64,000 nt of DNA from an uncultured Porphyromonadaceae bacterium (GTDB taxonomy: Bacteria; Bacteroidota; Bacteroidia; Bacteroidales; Muribaculaceae): assembly GCA_902461565.1 (NCBI GenBank), contig CABPYL010000003.1, forward strand, positions 1-64,000. Direction: 5' to 3'. Position 1 is the stretch's first letter. Every line of letters begins with the position of its first letter. The notes under the pieces are model-generated. The model did no database searches, was not told the origin of the DNA, and worked only from the letters and a program-made list of their open reading frames with translations. Shown here in pieces: positions 8,707 through 18,177 of this stretch. Both the position numbers and the translations under genes were made by a program.

Positions 8707-8738
8707 CAAATTTAGCCAATAAAGCTATAAACAACAAA
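8707..8738 (-). promoter_or_regulatory. Promoter of the EamA transporter
   Basis: On the minus strand TTTG (8738-8735), a 20-nt spacer and TAAATTTG (8714-8707) match the consensus. It overlaps the region of the terminator hairpin that ends the SusCD operon. Confidence 0.75.
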
Positions 8739-8764
8739 CGTGAGGCTGCGCAGGCGGCCTCACG
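8739..8764 (-). terminator. Terminator of the SusCD operon
   Basis: CGTGAGGC (8739-8746) and GCCTCACG (8757-8764) form a GC-rich hairpin. On the minus strand it is followed by a T-rich run (TTTGTTGTTT). It lies about 20 bp after the last gene of the operon. Confidence 0.7.
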
Positions 8765-8783
8765 TCTGTTGTCTATAAGGATA

Positions 8784-9671
8784 TTATTCTACGCCTTCGC
8801 GGACAAAGCACCAGTGTGTGGAGCCAGCCGCCCAGTCGGGATCGCACAGGATGGGAGTATCGATATACTGAATCAGCACCATCTCGTCAGCCGAGAGGAC
8901 AGCGATTTCAAAATCACGACGTGCCGGACCGGCACCCCATTCAAGATTGCCGTTAGGCACAGTTGTACCCGAAATAGTGATGGTTCCGAGCCAACCCTGT
9001 CCCGTAGGTTCGCCATTGCGGAAACAAGGCGCAAGCGCGGCACGGTCGGACGATACACTCTTGTTGAAAGCGAAAGTACCCTTTTCCTCGGTACCATCGT
9101 GGCGATGAAGCGTAATATTCGCACCTCCGTTGAGATCGAACACCATATATTCATCGGCATATATACCGTCGTCGCCAATGTTGACGCCACCCCAGTTGGG
9201 TACGTCGGGCGACCATCCGTAACCTCCGGCACCATAACAGCCACTGCCTCCACGGCCCGGATTAGGATCCCACACCCACTTCTTGGAACCGTTCTCTCCA
9301 GCCAAAAGCACATACCACGGATCTATTTCATAATCGAAACGTTCTACCGTTACTGTTTTCTTGATTGTCTGCGATACACCGCCGCCACAGAGGGCCGAGA
9401 ACTCAACGGTAAACTCTCCTGTAAAAGGAGCTATGATAGTATCGCAGGCGCGGGTAGACTTTCCTATAGGAGTGGTCCAGTACGGTATCACACCTGGGGT
9501 GTTGCATGCCATTATAATCTTATTGGAGCCCGGTTTATCTGTTGTTACGGCAATGTCGAGCTGCTCGGGTGATAGTACTTCGCCCATAGGGTCCTCGGTT
9601 ACATGTGCCTGCAGGCACGATGTAAAAGTAAGAGACAGTACTGCAGCCGAATATAATAGAATCTTGTTCAT
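8784..9671 (-). CDS. Surface lipoprotein of the polysaccharide utilisation locus
   Basis: The 295-residue protein starts with a lipoprotein signal ending at Cys19 (LTFTSC). An Ig-like stretch at about 35-110 is followed by a Gly/Trp-rich region and a beta-rich domain (FDLNGGANITLHRHDGTEEK). As the third product after SusC and SusD in the same operon (24-bp gap), it occupies the usual place of a SusE/SusF-like surface glycan-binding protein. I do not recognise a catalytic motif. Glycan binding is inferred from position and the lipoprotein signal. Confidence 0.65.
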   Translation of the reverse strand: MNKILLYSAAVLSLTFTSCLQAHVTEDPMGEVLSPEQLDIAVTTDKPGSNKIIMACNTPGVIPYWTTPIGKSTRACDTIIAPFTGEFTVEFSALCGGGVSQTIKKTVTVERFDYEIDPWYVLLAGENGSKKWVWDPNPGRGGSGCYGAGGYGWSPDVPNWGGVNIGDDGIYADEYMVFDLNGGANITLHRHDGTEEKGTFAFNKSVSSDRAALAPCFRNGEPTGQGWLGTITISGTTVPNGNLEWGAGPARRDFEIAVLSADEMVLIQYIDTPILCDPDWAAGSTHWCFVREGVE

Positions 9672-9695
9672 GATATCTGAGTTATTACAAGGTTG

Positions 9696-11420
9696 TTAAT
9701 AAGCGCACGAAGCATCGGTCCATCCGGCGTTCTGCTTCAGGATATTGCCGGATTTCTCGATTTCCTGCTGCGGTATCGGCAGGAAACCGCGTGTTTCGGT
9801 ACGGAAAGGAATGGAAATAACAGTTTCTACACCGGCATTGAGCACCCGACAGTTAGAGCGATTTGCCGTCAGCTGGGCCTCGTCGTGCCAGCGTAGCACG
9901 TCATAGTAGCGGATACCTTCGAATGCAAGCTCCCAGCGACGTTCTTTCTTGATGTTGTCGAGAGTGGCGGGTACGGGGCTCAGGCCTACACGTGCACGCA
10001 CGCGGTCCATGTACTGTTGTGCGTTCGGACCTCCGAGTTCGGCACCCATCAGAAGGATGTCGGCGAAGCGAAGCATCATATAGTCTACAAGATTGTTTAC
10101 CTGGAAATCGGTCTCTGTATATCCGGGATAGAGTACGAGAGCCATAGCGCAGTAGCCGGTACCGCCGGTAAGGGCCTCGTTGTCGCTGTGTACGTTAATG
10201 GGCGTGTATTTCTTGATAAAGAGATGTGTGTCGTAGCACTGACCGGAGGCGTTGTCGGTGTATGTGAGGCCTTCCGAGGGGTCGTCGACATTGATAATGG
10301 AACCCTGGCGACGGATATCATTGGAAGCAAACGAATTATAGATACTTTCCGTTACAGTGCCCGCACCCCAGCCTGCGCCGAAAGGCCATACGCCGTCGTC
10401 GCCGTAGCCGGCGCCTTCGTCCTGATAGCGCAGACCGTAGTCAAGTACTGCCAGGTTGTGGCCGTAGTTACCCCAGTCGGGATTATTCCATACGCCGTGA
10501 TGGCATACGAACACAGCCTCGGGATTGGAACCGTCGTCGGTAACCCACTGAAGGTTGTTTTCGTCGCGATATGCGTAACCTTCGGCATATGAGTAGGCCC
10601 AGAGGTTACGAAAATCGCTCACGAGATCGTGTCCTGAGTTGGCGATGCAGTCGTCCACGTATGCGATAACGTCGGCCTTGGTAATAGCGCCGGCCGCACC
10701 GTCGGCAGACGCAAGCGGCATACTTTCCTTATTATAGAACCCGGTGTAGAACAGCCATGCGCGTGCAAGCATACCTTCGGCAGCCCAGCGGGTAGCACGG
10801 CCCAGGTTGGTCGCATTCCATGCCACATCGAACTTGCGGGCGGGAAGCAGGTCGCAGGCCATCTTGAAATCGGCGCCGATCTGCGCATACAGCTCGTCGG
10901 GCGTTGCCTGAGGATTGTTTGCCGGTTCAGGCGACAGGACAACGGGGACGTTCTCGAAAGCACGGGCAAGGTCGAAATAGTACATGCCGCGGAGGAAATG
11001 ACACTCGCCAAGGAACTGATTGCGCTGTTCATCGGACATCTCGATCTGATCGGCCACAGAGAAAAGGAAGTTGCAGCGGTAGATGCCTTCGTAGCGGCGA
11101 CGCCAGAACGTTGCGTACATGTTAACGTCGATACGCTTATACGAACCTATCGCATGGAAAATACGGTCGTCGCTGCCGCCGCCGGGGAAACAGTCGTCCG
11201 ACATCACGGTAGCCACAAAGTCGGTGTTTCCTGCCGGTTCGTCCCACTGACCCATCAGTGGTTCGTAGCACGAAGTGAGCACTTCCTGAGCCTCGGCATA
11301 GCTCAGAGGAAAGTTTGTATTGTCTTTGCCGGTAAGATTGTCGGCATCGAGAAAGCTGTCGGAGCATCCGCACGCCGCAAGGGCGAGAACCGGCAGAAAT
11401 AATTTATATATTTTTTTCAT
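9696..11420 (-). CDS. SusD/RagB-family glycan-binding lipoprotein
   Basis: The 574-residue protein has a lipoprotein signal (Cys19, ALAACGCSD) and the SusD fold signatures: an N-terminal TPR-like region (NFLFSVADQIEMSDEQRNQF, ECHFLRGMYYFDLARAFENV) and the C-terminal ERRWELAFEGIRYYDVLRW motif. SusD proteins sit on the outer face of the outer membrane and cap the SusC channel. Its gene lies 23 bp after susC in the same orientation, as expected for a functional pair. The glycan specificity is not readable from the sequence. Confidence 0.95.
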   Translation of the reverse strand: MKKIYKLFLPVLALAACGCSDSFLDADNLTGKDNTNFPLSYAEAQEVLTSCYEPLMGQWDEPAGNTDFVATVMSDDCFPGGGSDDRIFHAIGSYKRIDVNMYATFWRRRYEGIYRCNFLFSVADQIEMSDEQRNQFLGECHFLRGMYYFDLARAFENVPVVLSPEPANNPQATPDELYAQIGADFKMACDLLPARKFDVAWNATNLGRATRWAAEGMLARAWLFYTGFYNKESMPLASADGAAGAITKADVIAYVDDCIANSGHDLVSDFRNLWAYSYAEGYAYRDENNLQWVTDDGSNPEAVFVCHHGVWNNPDWGNYGHNLAVLDYGLRYQDEGAGYGDDGVWPFGAGWGAGTVTESIYNSFASNDIRRQGSIINVDDPSEGLTYTDNASGQCYDTHLFIKKYTPINVHSDNEALTGGTGYCAMALVLYPGYTETDFQVNNLVDYMMLRFADILLMGAELGGPNAQQYMDRVRARVGLSPVPATLDNIKKERRWELAFEGIRYYDVLRWHDEAQLTANRSNCRVLNAGVETVISIPFRTETRGFLPIPQQEIEKSGNILKQNAGWTDASCAY

Positions 11421-11443
11421 GTGAGGGAACTGTGTTGAAGATA

Positions 11444-14400
11444 TTAGAAAGAGATATTTGCGCCAAGAAGGAAAGTTCGGCTTACAGGATAGCGGCCTGT
11501 ATCGACACCTGTAGCCCAGCTGTCGCCGCCGAAGCCTACTTCGGGGTCGGTACCGGAGTACTTGGTGAATGTGCAGAGGTTCTGTACTGTAGCATATGCA
11601 CGCAGACGCTGGAACGGACAGTTTTTCCAGATATTTTTGAAATCATAACCAAGAGTGATGTTGGAAATGCGGAAATAATCGCCGTTCTCAACATAGATAT
11701 CGGATATGCGGTTCCAGTTGTTCTCGGACGGAGCGAGCGACAGACGCGGATAGCGGTCCGACGAACCTTCGCCATGCCAGCGATTCTTGATAACGTCCAT
11801 TGTATAGGAGTCTTTGCCCTTATCGGAGAAGTCTCGGTACGATTTTGCAATCTGCTGACCGAAAGCACCTACTCCGGAGATAGCGAGATCGAATCCCTTA
11901 TACCCGAAGTTAAGATTGATACCGAGGTTCACATCAGGATGGGGATTGCCTATTTCCACACGGTCGGCATCGGTGATGCTTCCGTCGCCGTTTGTATCTA
12001 CAAACCGCAGGTCGCCTGGCACTGCGCCCGGACAGATAAGACCTCCGTCGGCATTACGGTATGCGTTGATTTCCGCCTCGTTCTGGAATACGCCGTCGGT
12101 TTTGTAGCCATAGAAGAAGCCTATGGGGTGGCCTACCTCTACGCGCGAGATATAGTCGGTACGGCTGGACAGAATCTCGGTGGAACCGTTGATAATGCCT
12201 TCGTCGTTGGCAAGACGTGTAACCTCGTTCTTGTTATAGCCCAGGTTTACAGATGCGCCGTAGGTGAAATCACCTACATGATCGTTCCATGTAAGGGCGA
12301 GTTCAACACCGCTATTACGTACGTCGCCACCGTTGATGTAAGGAGCGCCGGTACCGTAGGAAGCGAGGATAGGGGCTACAACGAGCCAGTCCTTTGTAGT
12401 CTTGATATAGTAGTCGAAGATTACACCTAAACGGCCATGCAGGAAGCGCGAGTCGAAGCCGACGTCGAACTGTTCGGATTTCTCCCAGGTTATGTCGGTG
12501 TTGGCAAGCTTGTCAGGATAGGAACCTGTAACCTTGTCGAGGTGATTGCTGCCGAAGAAATAGTTGGCTCCGCCGATGGCGATTGTGGTAAGATACTGGA
12601 AATTGTCGATATTGCAGTTACCGTTGCGGCCCCATGAGAGGCGGAGCTTGAACTGGTCGAGCCAGTTGCGCTGCGATTCCATGAATTTCTCGCTTGCAAG
12701 GTTCCAGCCTGCGCTCACCGAAGGGAAGTAACCCCAGCGATGGCCTGGAGCGAAGTTGGAGCTGCCGTCGGCACGGAGAGTAACTGTTGCCATATAGCGG
12801 CCGTCGAAGTCGTAGTTGGCTCGTCCGAAGTAACTTACCAGAGAGCCTTTACCGTTAGGACTGCCCCACATGGTTGTATTTGTAGGATAGATGGTGGGAT
12901 TGTTGCTCAGCCACGCGTGTTTGAAATCGGAGAAGGCAGAGTTGATGTTTGTGCCGCCAGTGCCTTCGCCGTAGCCCCAGCGTTCTGCCGTCATGCCGAT
13001 CATTGCGCTGATGTTGTGGAGATTGTTTACTGTGAACGAATATGTGAGCGTGTTATCCCAGCTCCAGGAATAATCGGAACCGGCCGACTGGGTGGTTTGG
13101 TCGTTGGCGTTCTGGGCCAGAGGACCGTAGTTGTAAGCCGCACGGAACGACCGGCTTGTATAACTATTGTATCCTATGCCGAACTGCGAACGGAATATAA
13201 GATTTTTGATAGGCTGGATGTTGATGTAGAAGTTGCCACGTGCAGCGTAGTTCTTGTCATCCTGGTCGCGACCCTGCAGCAGGAGCATCATCACAGGATT
13301 TACACGCATGTTCGACCACGACAGGATACCGGGATTGAAATCGCTGCCGTCCTCGTTCATAAGATCCATGATCGGATATGCCTCCATTGCGTTACGCAGG
13401 TGGTTCCAGTACGGACCGTCCTGGGCAAGACCAAGACCGGAATTCTTTATAAACGACATGGTGAAGTTCTCGCCTATCTTGAGGGCGTCGAAATCCTTTA
13501 TGCGGAGAATTGTGTATTCGGAGTTCATGCGTGCGTTGTAGCGCTCGTACTTGGATGTGAAGTACTGACGGCCTACAAGCGATTCCTGCGACGTATAACC
13601 GATAGACATGGAGTATACCGAGTTAGCGCTCCCGCCGTTGACACCAAGGGTGTAGTTCTGTACGGGAGCATTCTTGCCGGTGATGGCGTCAATCCAGTTT
13701 GTGCCCTTGTCGGCACCGGACATATAGGCGTCATATTTTTCCTGGCTCATATAGTCGGTCCAGTTATAAAAACCGAGTCCGTCGTTGACGGCAGCTTCGT
13801 CCATAACGGCCATATATTCGCGTGCGGTTAGCGTCTGAGGCTTCTTGCCCATGTTCTGCCAGCCGTAGTAAACATCAAGGTTCACTGTGGGGCGCCCTTC
13901 CTGACCGTGGCGTGTGGTAACTATAATCACACCGTTGGCAGCGCGTGCGCCGTAGATTGCCGTGGAGGCGGCATCCTTGAGAATATCGATGGATTCGATA
14001 TCGTTGGGATTGATGGCGTTAAGATCGCCACCCACAAGACCGTCGATGATATAAAGCGGCGAAGCATCGCCGGTAGTACCGATACCGCGGATAGTAACGG
14101 CAAAACCGTCGCCGGGCTTGCCGGAGTTACTCTTTATCTGCACGCCGGGGGTCATGCTCTGCAGGGCGGTGAACGCGCTCACGTTTGAAGTGCGGGAAAT
14201 GTCGGCACCTTTTACCTGTACGGTAGATCCGGTTACAAGTTTCTTTTTCTGTGTGCCGTAACCTATTGCCACTACCTCGTTAAGGCTGACAACATCTTCT
14301 TTAAGAACGATGCGGACATTGGTTTCGCCCGGATTGATTCTTTTGACAGCAGGCTCATAGCCGATGAAGCTGACGGTAATGTTCTGGCCCACAGGCACCG

Positions 14401-14587
14401 AGAGAACGAATTTACCGTCGATATCGGTGGTTGTGGCCTTTTTGGAATCTGACTGAAGGCTCACAAGAGCCCCGGGCACGGGTTCGTCCGCCTGGTCGAC
14501 TACTGTGCCGCTGACAGTAAGCTGCTGGGCGATGAGCTGCATGGAGCAGATCAATACGCAAATCAGCAATGTTAAACGTTTTTTCAT
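11444..14587 (-). CDS. SusC/RagA-family TonB-linked outer membrane protein
   Basis: The 1047-residue protein has a signal peptide (to about residue 20), a carboxypeptidase-regulatory-like domain (about 23-110, GTVVDQADEPVPGALVSL), a TonB-box/plug region (VVAIGYGTQKKKLVTGS, TPGVQIKSNSGKPGDG, PLYIIDGL, ILKDAASTAIYG) and a long 22-strand barrel ending in ANISF. Length and order are standard for SusC. It imports oligosaccharides captured by SusD using TonB energy. The GH2 gene lies directly upstream with an 11-bp gap, so enzyme and importer are made together. Confidence 0.96.
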   Translation of the reverse strand: MKKRLTLLICVLICSMQLIAQQLTVSGTVVDQADEPVPGALVSLQSDSKKATTTDIDGKFVLSVPVGQNITVSFIGYEPAVKRINPGETNVRIVLKEDVVSLNEVVAIGYGTQKKKLVTGSTVQVKGADISRTSNVSAFTALQSMTPGVQIKSNSGKPGDGFAVTIRGIGTTGDASPLYIIDGLVGGDLNAINPNDIESIDILKDAASTAIYGARAANGVIIVTTRHGQEGRPTVNLDVYYGWQNMGKKPQTLTAREYMAVMDEAAVNDGLGFYNWTDYMSQEKYDAYMSGADKGTNWIDAITGKNAPVQNYTLGVNGGSANSVYSMSIGYTSQESLVGRQYFTSKYERYNARMNSEYTILRIKDFDALKIGENFTMSFIKNSGLGLAQDGPYWNHLRNAMEAYPIMDLMNEDGSDFNPGILSWSNMRVNPVMMLLLQGRDQDDKNYAARGNFYINIQPIKNLIFRSQFGIGYNSYTSRSFRAAYNYGPLAQNANDQTTQSAGSDYSWSWDNTLTYSFTVNNLHNISAMIGMTAERWGYGEGTGGTNINSAFSDFKHAWLSNNPTIYPTNTTMWGSPNGKGSLVSYFGRANYDFDGRYMATVTLRADGSSNFAPGHRWGYFPSVSAGWNLASEKFMESQRNWLDQFKLRLSWGRNGNCNIDNFQYLTTIAIGGANYFFGSNHLDKVTGSYPDKLANTDITWEKSEQFDVGFDSRFLHGRLGVIFDYYIKTTKDWLVVAPILASYGTGAPYINGGDVRNSGVELALTWNDHVGDFTYGASVNLGYNKNEVTRLANDEGIINGSTEILSSRTDYISRVEVGHPIGFFYGYKTDGVFQNEAEINAYRNADGGLICPGAVPGDLRFVDTNGDGSITDADRVEIGNPHPDVNLGINLNFGYKGFDLAISGVGAFGQQIAKSYRDFSDKGKDSYTMDVIKNRWHGEGSSDRYPRLSLAPSENNWNRISDIYVENGDYFRISNITLGYDFKNIWKNCPFQRLRAYATVQNLCTFTKYSGTDPEVGFGGDSWATGVDTGRYPVSRTFLLGANISF

Positions 14588-14598
14588 AATAAAAGATA

Positions 14599-17157
14599 TT
14601 AGATTGATATTGGTTGTGTCTTTTTATCGATATTCCAGCCAGATACCTCTACAACAGCACTGCCGGCGGCATTCCCGGCGCGGGAGATATCAGCGGTTAT
14701 TGTCCTTGTCTCGCCCGGCTCGAGGGAGATATAATTGTCCTCCCAGAAAACGGGACACAGAAGTTCACCGGCATCGTTTTTAAGAGCGAGGCGCACGAAG
14801 AATGCGACTTTGTTGCCGGGATTCTCAAGAGTAACCACGACCTTCTTGTCATTTACGGTAGCCGATTTGATGTTATATTCCACAACGGGCAAAGAGGCCA
14901 GATCACTGAAATCAGCAGGTTTTGCAAGAGGGACACGCATCCAGTCGCCTTTCTTCCAGTCGTGTACATCGTCGGTTGCGGGCAGGCAATAGTTGTTGCG
15001 GGCAATCTTGTTGCCGTCGGCGTCGGTAATAGCGAGGAAAAGGAAGGAGGTGCCGTTTGCGGCCGGCTTGTCGAAGACTTTCACAGCGGTGTAGGGGCTG
15101 ACAGTAACAGTCTTTTTATCAACCGAGTTGTTGCCTTCGAGGTCGTAGACCGACATTGAAGCATTTACAGTTGCCTCGTCGGCGCTCTCGTTCACTGCAT
15201 AGACGGCCTGGTCGCCGTAGTTATATATAAGCTGCACGGGGCGGTTGGCGTTCTTCACGGAATAATATGCCGCCGTGGGCTGTAGATAGTAGTCGTACAG
15301 CTGCCAGTAGAGCGACGGCCACGCGGAGTTTTGCATCCACTGAATCACGCCGGTAGCCTTGGGTATATTCACCCTGAAAGCCTCGAACATGGCACGGGTG
15401 CCGTCGTAGTTGAGCAGGTCGGCCTTACGGAGGAAATCGTCGAGGTTCGTGGCCTCGCCGTAGCGCTGTGCCATAACATCCTTCAGTACGTCAAGCGAAT
15501 GCATGGCCTCGCCTGCCGTGGTGCAATGGTAGTCCCATGCCTTGCCGGCAGGCCACAGGCTGTCGGCGGGAATCATGCGGCGTATGGATTCCTCGACGGG
15601 CAGTTGCGCCCCTATGCCGGTTTCGGTATTGAAACCGAAGGCGCCGCCGGGAGCGTTTTTGTCGTACCAGTAGCCGGGAGCGACATAATCATACGGACCG
15701 GCCATTTTCATTCCCGTCGGGCCTGTCAGTTCGCTCGTAAGTTCTTTTGCAGCACCTACATATGGACGATTGTCTATTTCCGGGAGGAATTCGAGGTACT
15801 TCTTTTCGAGTTCGGGGCGAGGCAGTTTGTCGCTGCCAACAAACCATGCGATTATGGACGGATGATTGCGGAGCCACAGTATCTGGTCGCGCAACGATTT
15901 GGCCGTGAGGTCGATATTTCTCTCCGAAGTTATGCAGCCGAACTCATCATCGGGTATGCCCATATAACCTTCCCATTCCCAGAAGCAGCTCCATCCTGCC
16001 AGAGCAAGCAGTCCGTAGCGGTCGCAGAGGTCGTAGATGTTCTGCGATGTGCCCCAGAAATTCTCGAAACGGATGGCGTTAAGATTCATATCGCACACAT
16101 ACTGTATTTCTGTTTCGTTGCTTTCGGGTGTATTGCGCAGGAAAATATCGTCGGTCCATCCCGCACCGCGGACAAGTACGTTTTTGCCGTTTAGCTTGAA
16201 GCCGCGATATCCTTCTGGAGTGAAATACTCGTCTATCTGACGGATACCGAAGTCTACGTCCTCAACGTCGGACACTTTCCCGTCGATAACAAAATCAAGT
16301 TTCATATTGTACATTTCCGGAGTGCCCATATTGCGGCACCACCACAGCCGGGGATTTTTTACATGAAGTGCGTGTTCGCCCTCTCCTGTAATTATAACTT
16401 CCTTGGTCTCTCCGGGGAAAAAACTCAACGGAGCACTGAATGTACCATTCTCGAAACTGCCCTGAAGAACGCCCTCAACCGGATGATCCGACCGGTTTAC
16501 AACGTCAGCCACAACAGTAAGCCATGCCTCATCAAGCGTTTCGGTATTTACCTTTGTGCGTACGGCGAGGTGCTTTATATCCACAGCGCCGGTGGTGGAA
16601 AGAATCACCGGACGGAAGATACCCATGCTTTCGTCGGCGGGACGCGGATTCCAGTCCACGAAGCCGATATTGGGATCACCCGGCTGTGCGCGGTAAACGT
16701 CGATATCGAGTTTGCCCGTTTTGCCGGCGTACGGAGTTATGTCAAATTCGAACTGGCGGAAGGGGCCGTAGAGAGTATCGCGCGAGGCAATCTTCTCGCC
16801 GTCCATATAGATGTCCGCACCCCAGCCAAGTCCCTCGAAGCCAAGGATTGCATGACCGTCGGCCGGCAGTGAGGGCACCTCGATGGTTCGGCTGTAGCGC
16901 CAGGGCGAATCGAATACCGTTTTGTCGATTTTCGAATAGTTGTCTCCTTCAAGCACATCCTTGTACAGGCCGTTTTCTGTGAGAACACCCATTACCGTAG
17001 ACGGCACAGTAGCCTTGTACTGCTCTGCGCCCGAGCTGAGCGTCCAGCCGTCCGAAAGAACACTTTTCGACGGATATTTGTCCTGACTGCCGCACGATAC
17101 TGCCAGCAGCGTCAGGAAACCCACCCCTATCTCTGATAAATGTGATAAATGTTTCAT
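14599..17157 (-). CDS. GH2 exo-beta-D-glucosaminidase-like lipoprotein
   Basis: The 852-residue enzyme has a lipoprotein signal ending at Cys22 (AVSC). It then shows the GH2 sugar-binding domain, Ig-like domains and TIM barrel. Several signatures resemble exo-beta-D-glucosaminidase (CsxA type): DWNPRPADESMGIFRPV near 169-185, WGTSQNIYDLCDRYG near 368-382, a likely acid/base Asp443 in GSD and nucleophile Glu512 in NTETG, and the late AWPSLYWQLYDYY motif. The spacing of the two acids (69) is close to that in CsxA. It should release terminal beta-linked glucosamine or a related sugar at the cell surface. A beta-mannosidase role is the main alternative. It is cotranscribed between the sugar kinase and susC. 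Confidence 0.82.
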   Translation of the reverse strand: MKHLSHLSEIGVGFLTLLAVSCGSQDKYPSKSVLSDGWTLSSGAEQYKATVPSTVMGVLTENGLYKDVLEGDNYSKIDKTVFDSPWRYSRTIEVPSLPADGHAILGFEGLGWGADIYMDGEKIASRDTLYGPFRQFEFDITPYAGKTGKLDIDVYRAQPGDPNIGFVDWNPRPADESMGIFRPVILSTTGAVDIKHLAVRTKVNTETLDEAWLTVVADVVNRSDHPVEGVLQGSFENGTFSAPLSFFPGETKEVIITGEGEHALHVKNPRLWWCRNMGTPEMYNMKLDFVIDGKVSDVEDVDFGIRQIDEYFTPEGYRGFKLNGKNVLVRGAGWTDDIFLRNTPESNETEIQYVCDMNLNAIRFENFWGTSQNIYDLCDRYGLLALAGWSCFWEWEGYMGIPDDEFGCITSERNIDLTAKSLRDQILWLRNHPSIIAWFVGSDKLPRPELEKKYLEFLPEIDNRPYVGAAKELTSELTGPTGMKMAGPYDYVAPGYWYDKNAPGGAFGFNTETGIGAQLPVEESIRRMIPADSLWPAGKAWDYHCTTAGEAMHSLDVLKDVMAQRYGEATNLDDFLRKADLLNYDGTRAMFEAFRVNIPKATGVIQWMQNSAWPSLYWQLYDYYLQPTAAYYSVKNANRPVQLIYNYGDQAVYAVNESADEATVNASMSVYDLEGNNSVDKKTVTVSPYTAVKVFDKPAANGTSFLFLAITDADGNKIARNNYCLPATDDVHDWKKGDWMRVPLAKPADFSDLASLPVVEYNIKSATVNDKKVVVTLENPGNKVAFFVRLALKNDAGELLCPVFWEDNYISLEPGETRTITADISRAGNAAGSAVVEVSGWNIDKKTQPISI

Positions 17158-17177
17158 TGGTTATTATATAGTTATAA

Positions 17178-18020
17178 TTATTGTCTGATATTAGAGTCTA
17201 CCAAAGCCGATGCTCCGAGGATTGCAGTATCCCCTCCTCCTGCCGTACATATCCTCAGCTTGCCGAGTGTGGCATGATACGGGTAATTCTGTAGTTCGGC
17301 GCGCATGCTATTTTCGAAGAATGGGAAGGCGGCGGCGATGCTGCCGCCGAACGTTATCGCCTCCGGCGCATAGGCGAACATAACTGCCGTGATAAATTTT
17401 CCAAGGTGCAGCCCAAACTCGTTCCATATCTGCAATGCACGTTTGTCTCCGGCTCCGGCAAGCGTACTTGCCTCTTTACCGCTCAATCCGTGGCAACGGG
17501 TAAAGAACGTACTGCTGCAGTAATGTTCGTAATCGGAATCGAGATACGGAATAGCACTCATCTCGCCGGCACTGGCATTGACGCCATTGTAAAGCTGCCC
17601 GTTTATTATTATGCCCATGCCAACACCGGTTCCCAAAGTTATACCCACAATATCGCGACAATCCCGACAGCTGCCGAAACGAGCCTCGCCCAGAGCGAAA
17701 CAGTTGGCGTCGTTGTTTATGAAAGCCGGCCTGCCGAAGCGGTTCTCGAGATAATCCTTGAGGTGTACTTCCTTCCACGAAGGAATGTTGCACACATCGT
17801 ATACAATACCTTTATCCACATCCACCGACGAAGGCACACCGATGCCGATGCCTCTCACATCCGGAGAAAGGGTGCCGGCTATAAGATTTCCAAGACAATC
17901 GAGTACTTCGCCCGCTGGACGGTCGGAGGGACATGGCGCCACCTTTTTGACCACCACAGAGTTTCCCTCTATAAGACCAACACGAATGTTGGTTCCTCCC
18001 AAATCAACTCCTATTTTCAT
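17178..18020 (-). CDS. ROK-family sugar kinase
   Basis: From ATG 18020 the product is 280 residues, opening with the phosphate-binding motif MKIGVDLGGTN. The catalytic Asp is in INNDANCFALGE and the glycine loops are GITLGTGVGMG and GGDTAILGAS. The usual Cys-rich zinc motif of ROK proteins is not seen after the EMSAIPYLDSDYEHYC segment. No N-terminal winged helix is present, so this is a kinase and not a ROK repressor. It is the first gene of the Sus operon. In that setting it would phosphorylate the monosaccharide released by the GH2 enzyme, possibly glucosamine; this is inference. The frame could begin at TTG 18041, but the promoter makes ATG 18020 far likelier. Confidence 0.85.
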   Translation of the reverse strand: MKIGVDLGGTNIRVGLIEGNSVVVKKVAPCPSDRPAGEVLDCLGNLIAGTLSPDVRGIGIGVPSSVDVDKGIVYDVCNIPSWKEVHLKDYLENRFGRPAFINNDANCFALGEARFGSCRDCRDIVGITLGTGVGMGIIINGQLYNGVNASAGEMSAIPYLDSDYEHYCSSTFFTRCHGLSGKEASTLAGAGDKRALQIWNEFGLHLGKFITAVMFAYAPEAITFGGSIAAAFPFFENSMRAELQNYPYHATLGKLRICTAGGGDTAILGASALVDSNIRQ

Positions 18021-18032
18021 AATATTAGATTT

Positions 18033-18042
18033 TTTACGCAAA
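18033..18042. promoter_or_regulatory. Operator-like site O1 (TTTACGCAAA)
   Basis: TTTACGCAAA differs by one base from the perfect palindrome TTTGCGCAAA found at 18096 and 18168. It overlaps the -7 element of the Sus operon promoter, a position suited to repression. Confidence 0.45.
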
Positions 18043-18070
18043 TTTAAGAGCCAATAACTGTCGGCACAAA
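18039..18070 (-). promoter_or_regulatory. Promoter of the Sus operon
   Basis: On the minus strand TTTG (18070-18067), a 20-nt spacer and TAAATTTG (18046-18039) match the consensus. Transcription would start near 18033, about 12 nt before ATG 18020. Confidence 0.75.
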
Positions 18071-18095
18071 ATTATTCGCGTAATTGTTTCTTCAT

Positions 18096-18105
18096 TTTGC
18101 GCAAA
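18096..18105. promoter_or_regulatory. Operator-like palindrome O2 (TTTGCGCAAA)
   Basis: A perfect 10-bp palindrome midway between the two divergent promoters, identical to the one at 18168-18177. It is a likely binding site of the XylR-type regulator encoded alongside. Confidence 0.5.
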
Positions 18106-18139
18106 CCACAAAAATCCTCTTCTAAAAACGAACAGCATG

Positions 18140-18171
18140 CTTGTGCATGCAGATATTTGTTCGTATATTTG
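18140..18171 (+). promoter_or_regulatory. Promoter of the XylR-type regulator
   Basis: TATATTTG (18164-18171) is a consensus -7 element. CTTG (18140-18143) with 20-nt spacing is a near match to TTTG. The ATG at 18200 follows after about 28 nt, which excludes the longer frame from 18137. Confidence 0.65.
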
Positions 18172-18177
18172 CGCAAA
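18168..18177. promoter_or_regulatory. Operator-like palindrome O3 (TTTGCGCAAA)
   Basis: A perfect palindrome overlapping the -7 element of the regulator's own promoter, with a further partial copy (TTTGCGCTGA, 18189-18198) before the start codon. This arrangement fits autoregulation. Confidence 0.5.

Noticed and set aside
11432..12430. Long open frame on the strand opposite susC (332 codons)
   Set aside because: It lies wholly antisense to a well-supported SusC gene, has no family resemblance or promoter, and arises from GC-rich codon use. The same applies to the frame at 12740-13831.
17178..18020. ROK protein as a transcriptional repressor
   Set aside because: No N-terminal winged helix is present; the protein starts directly with the DLGGTN phosphate motif, so it is a kinase.
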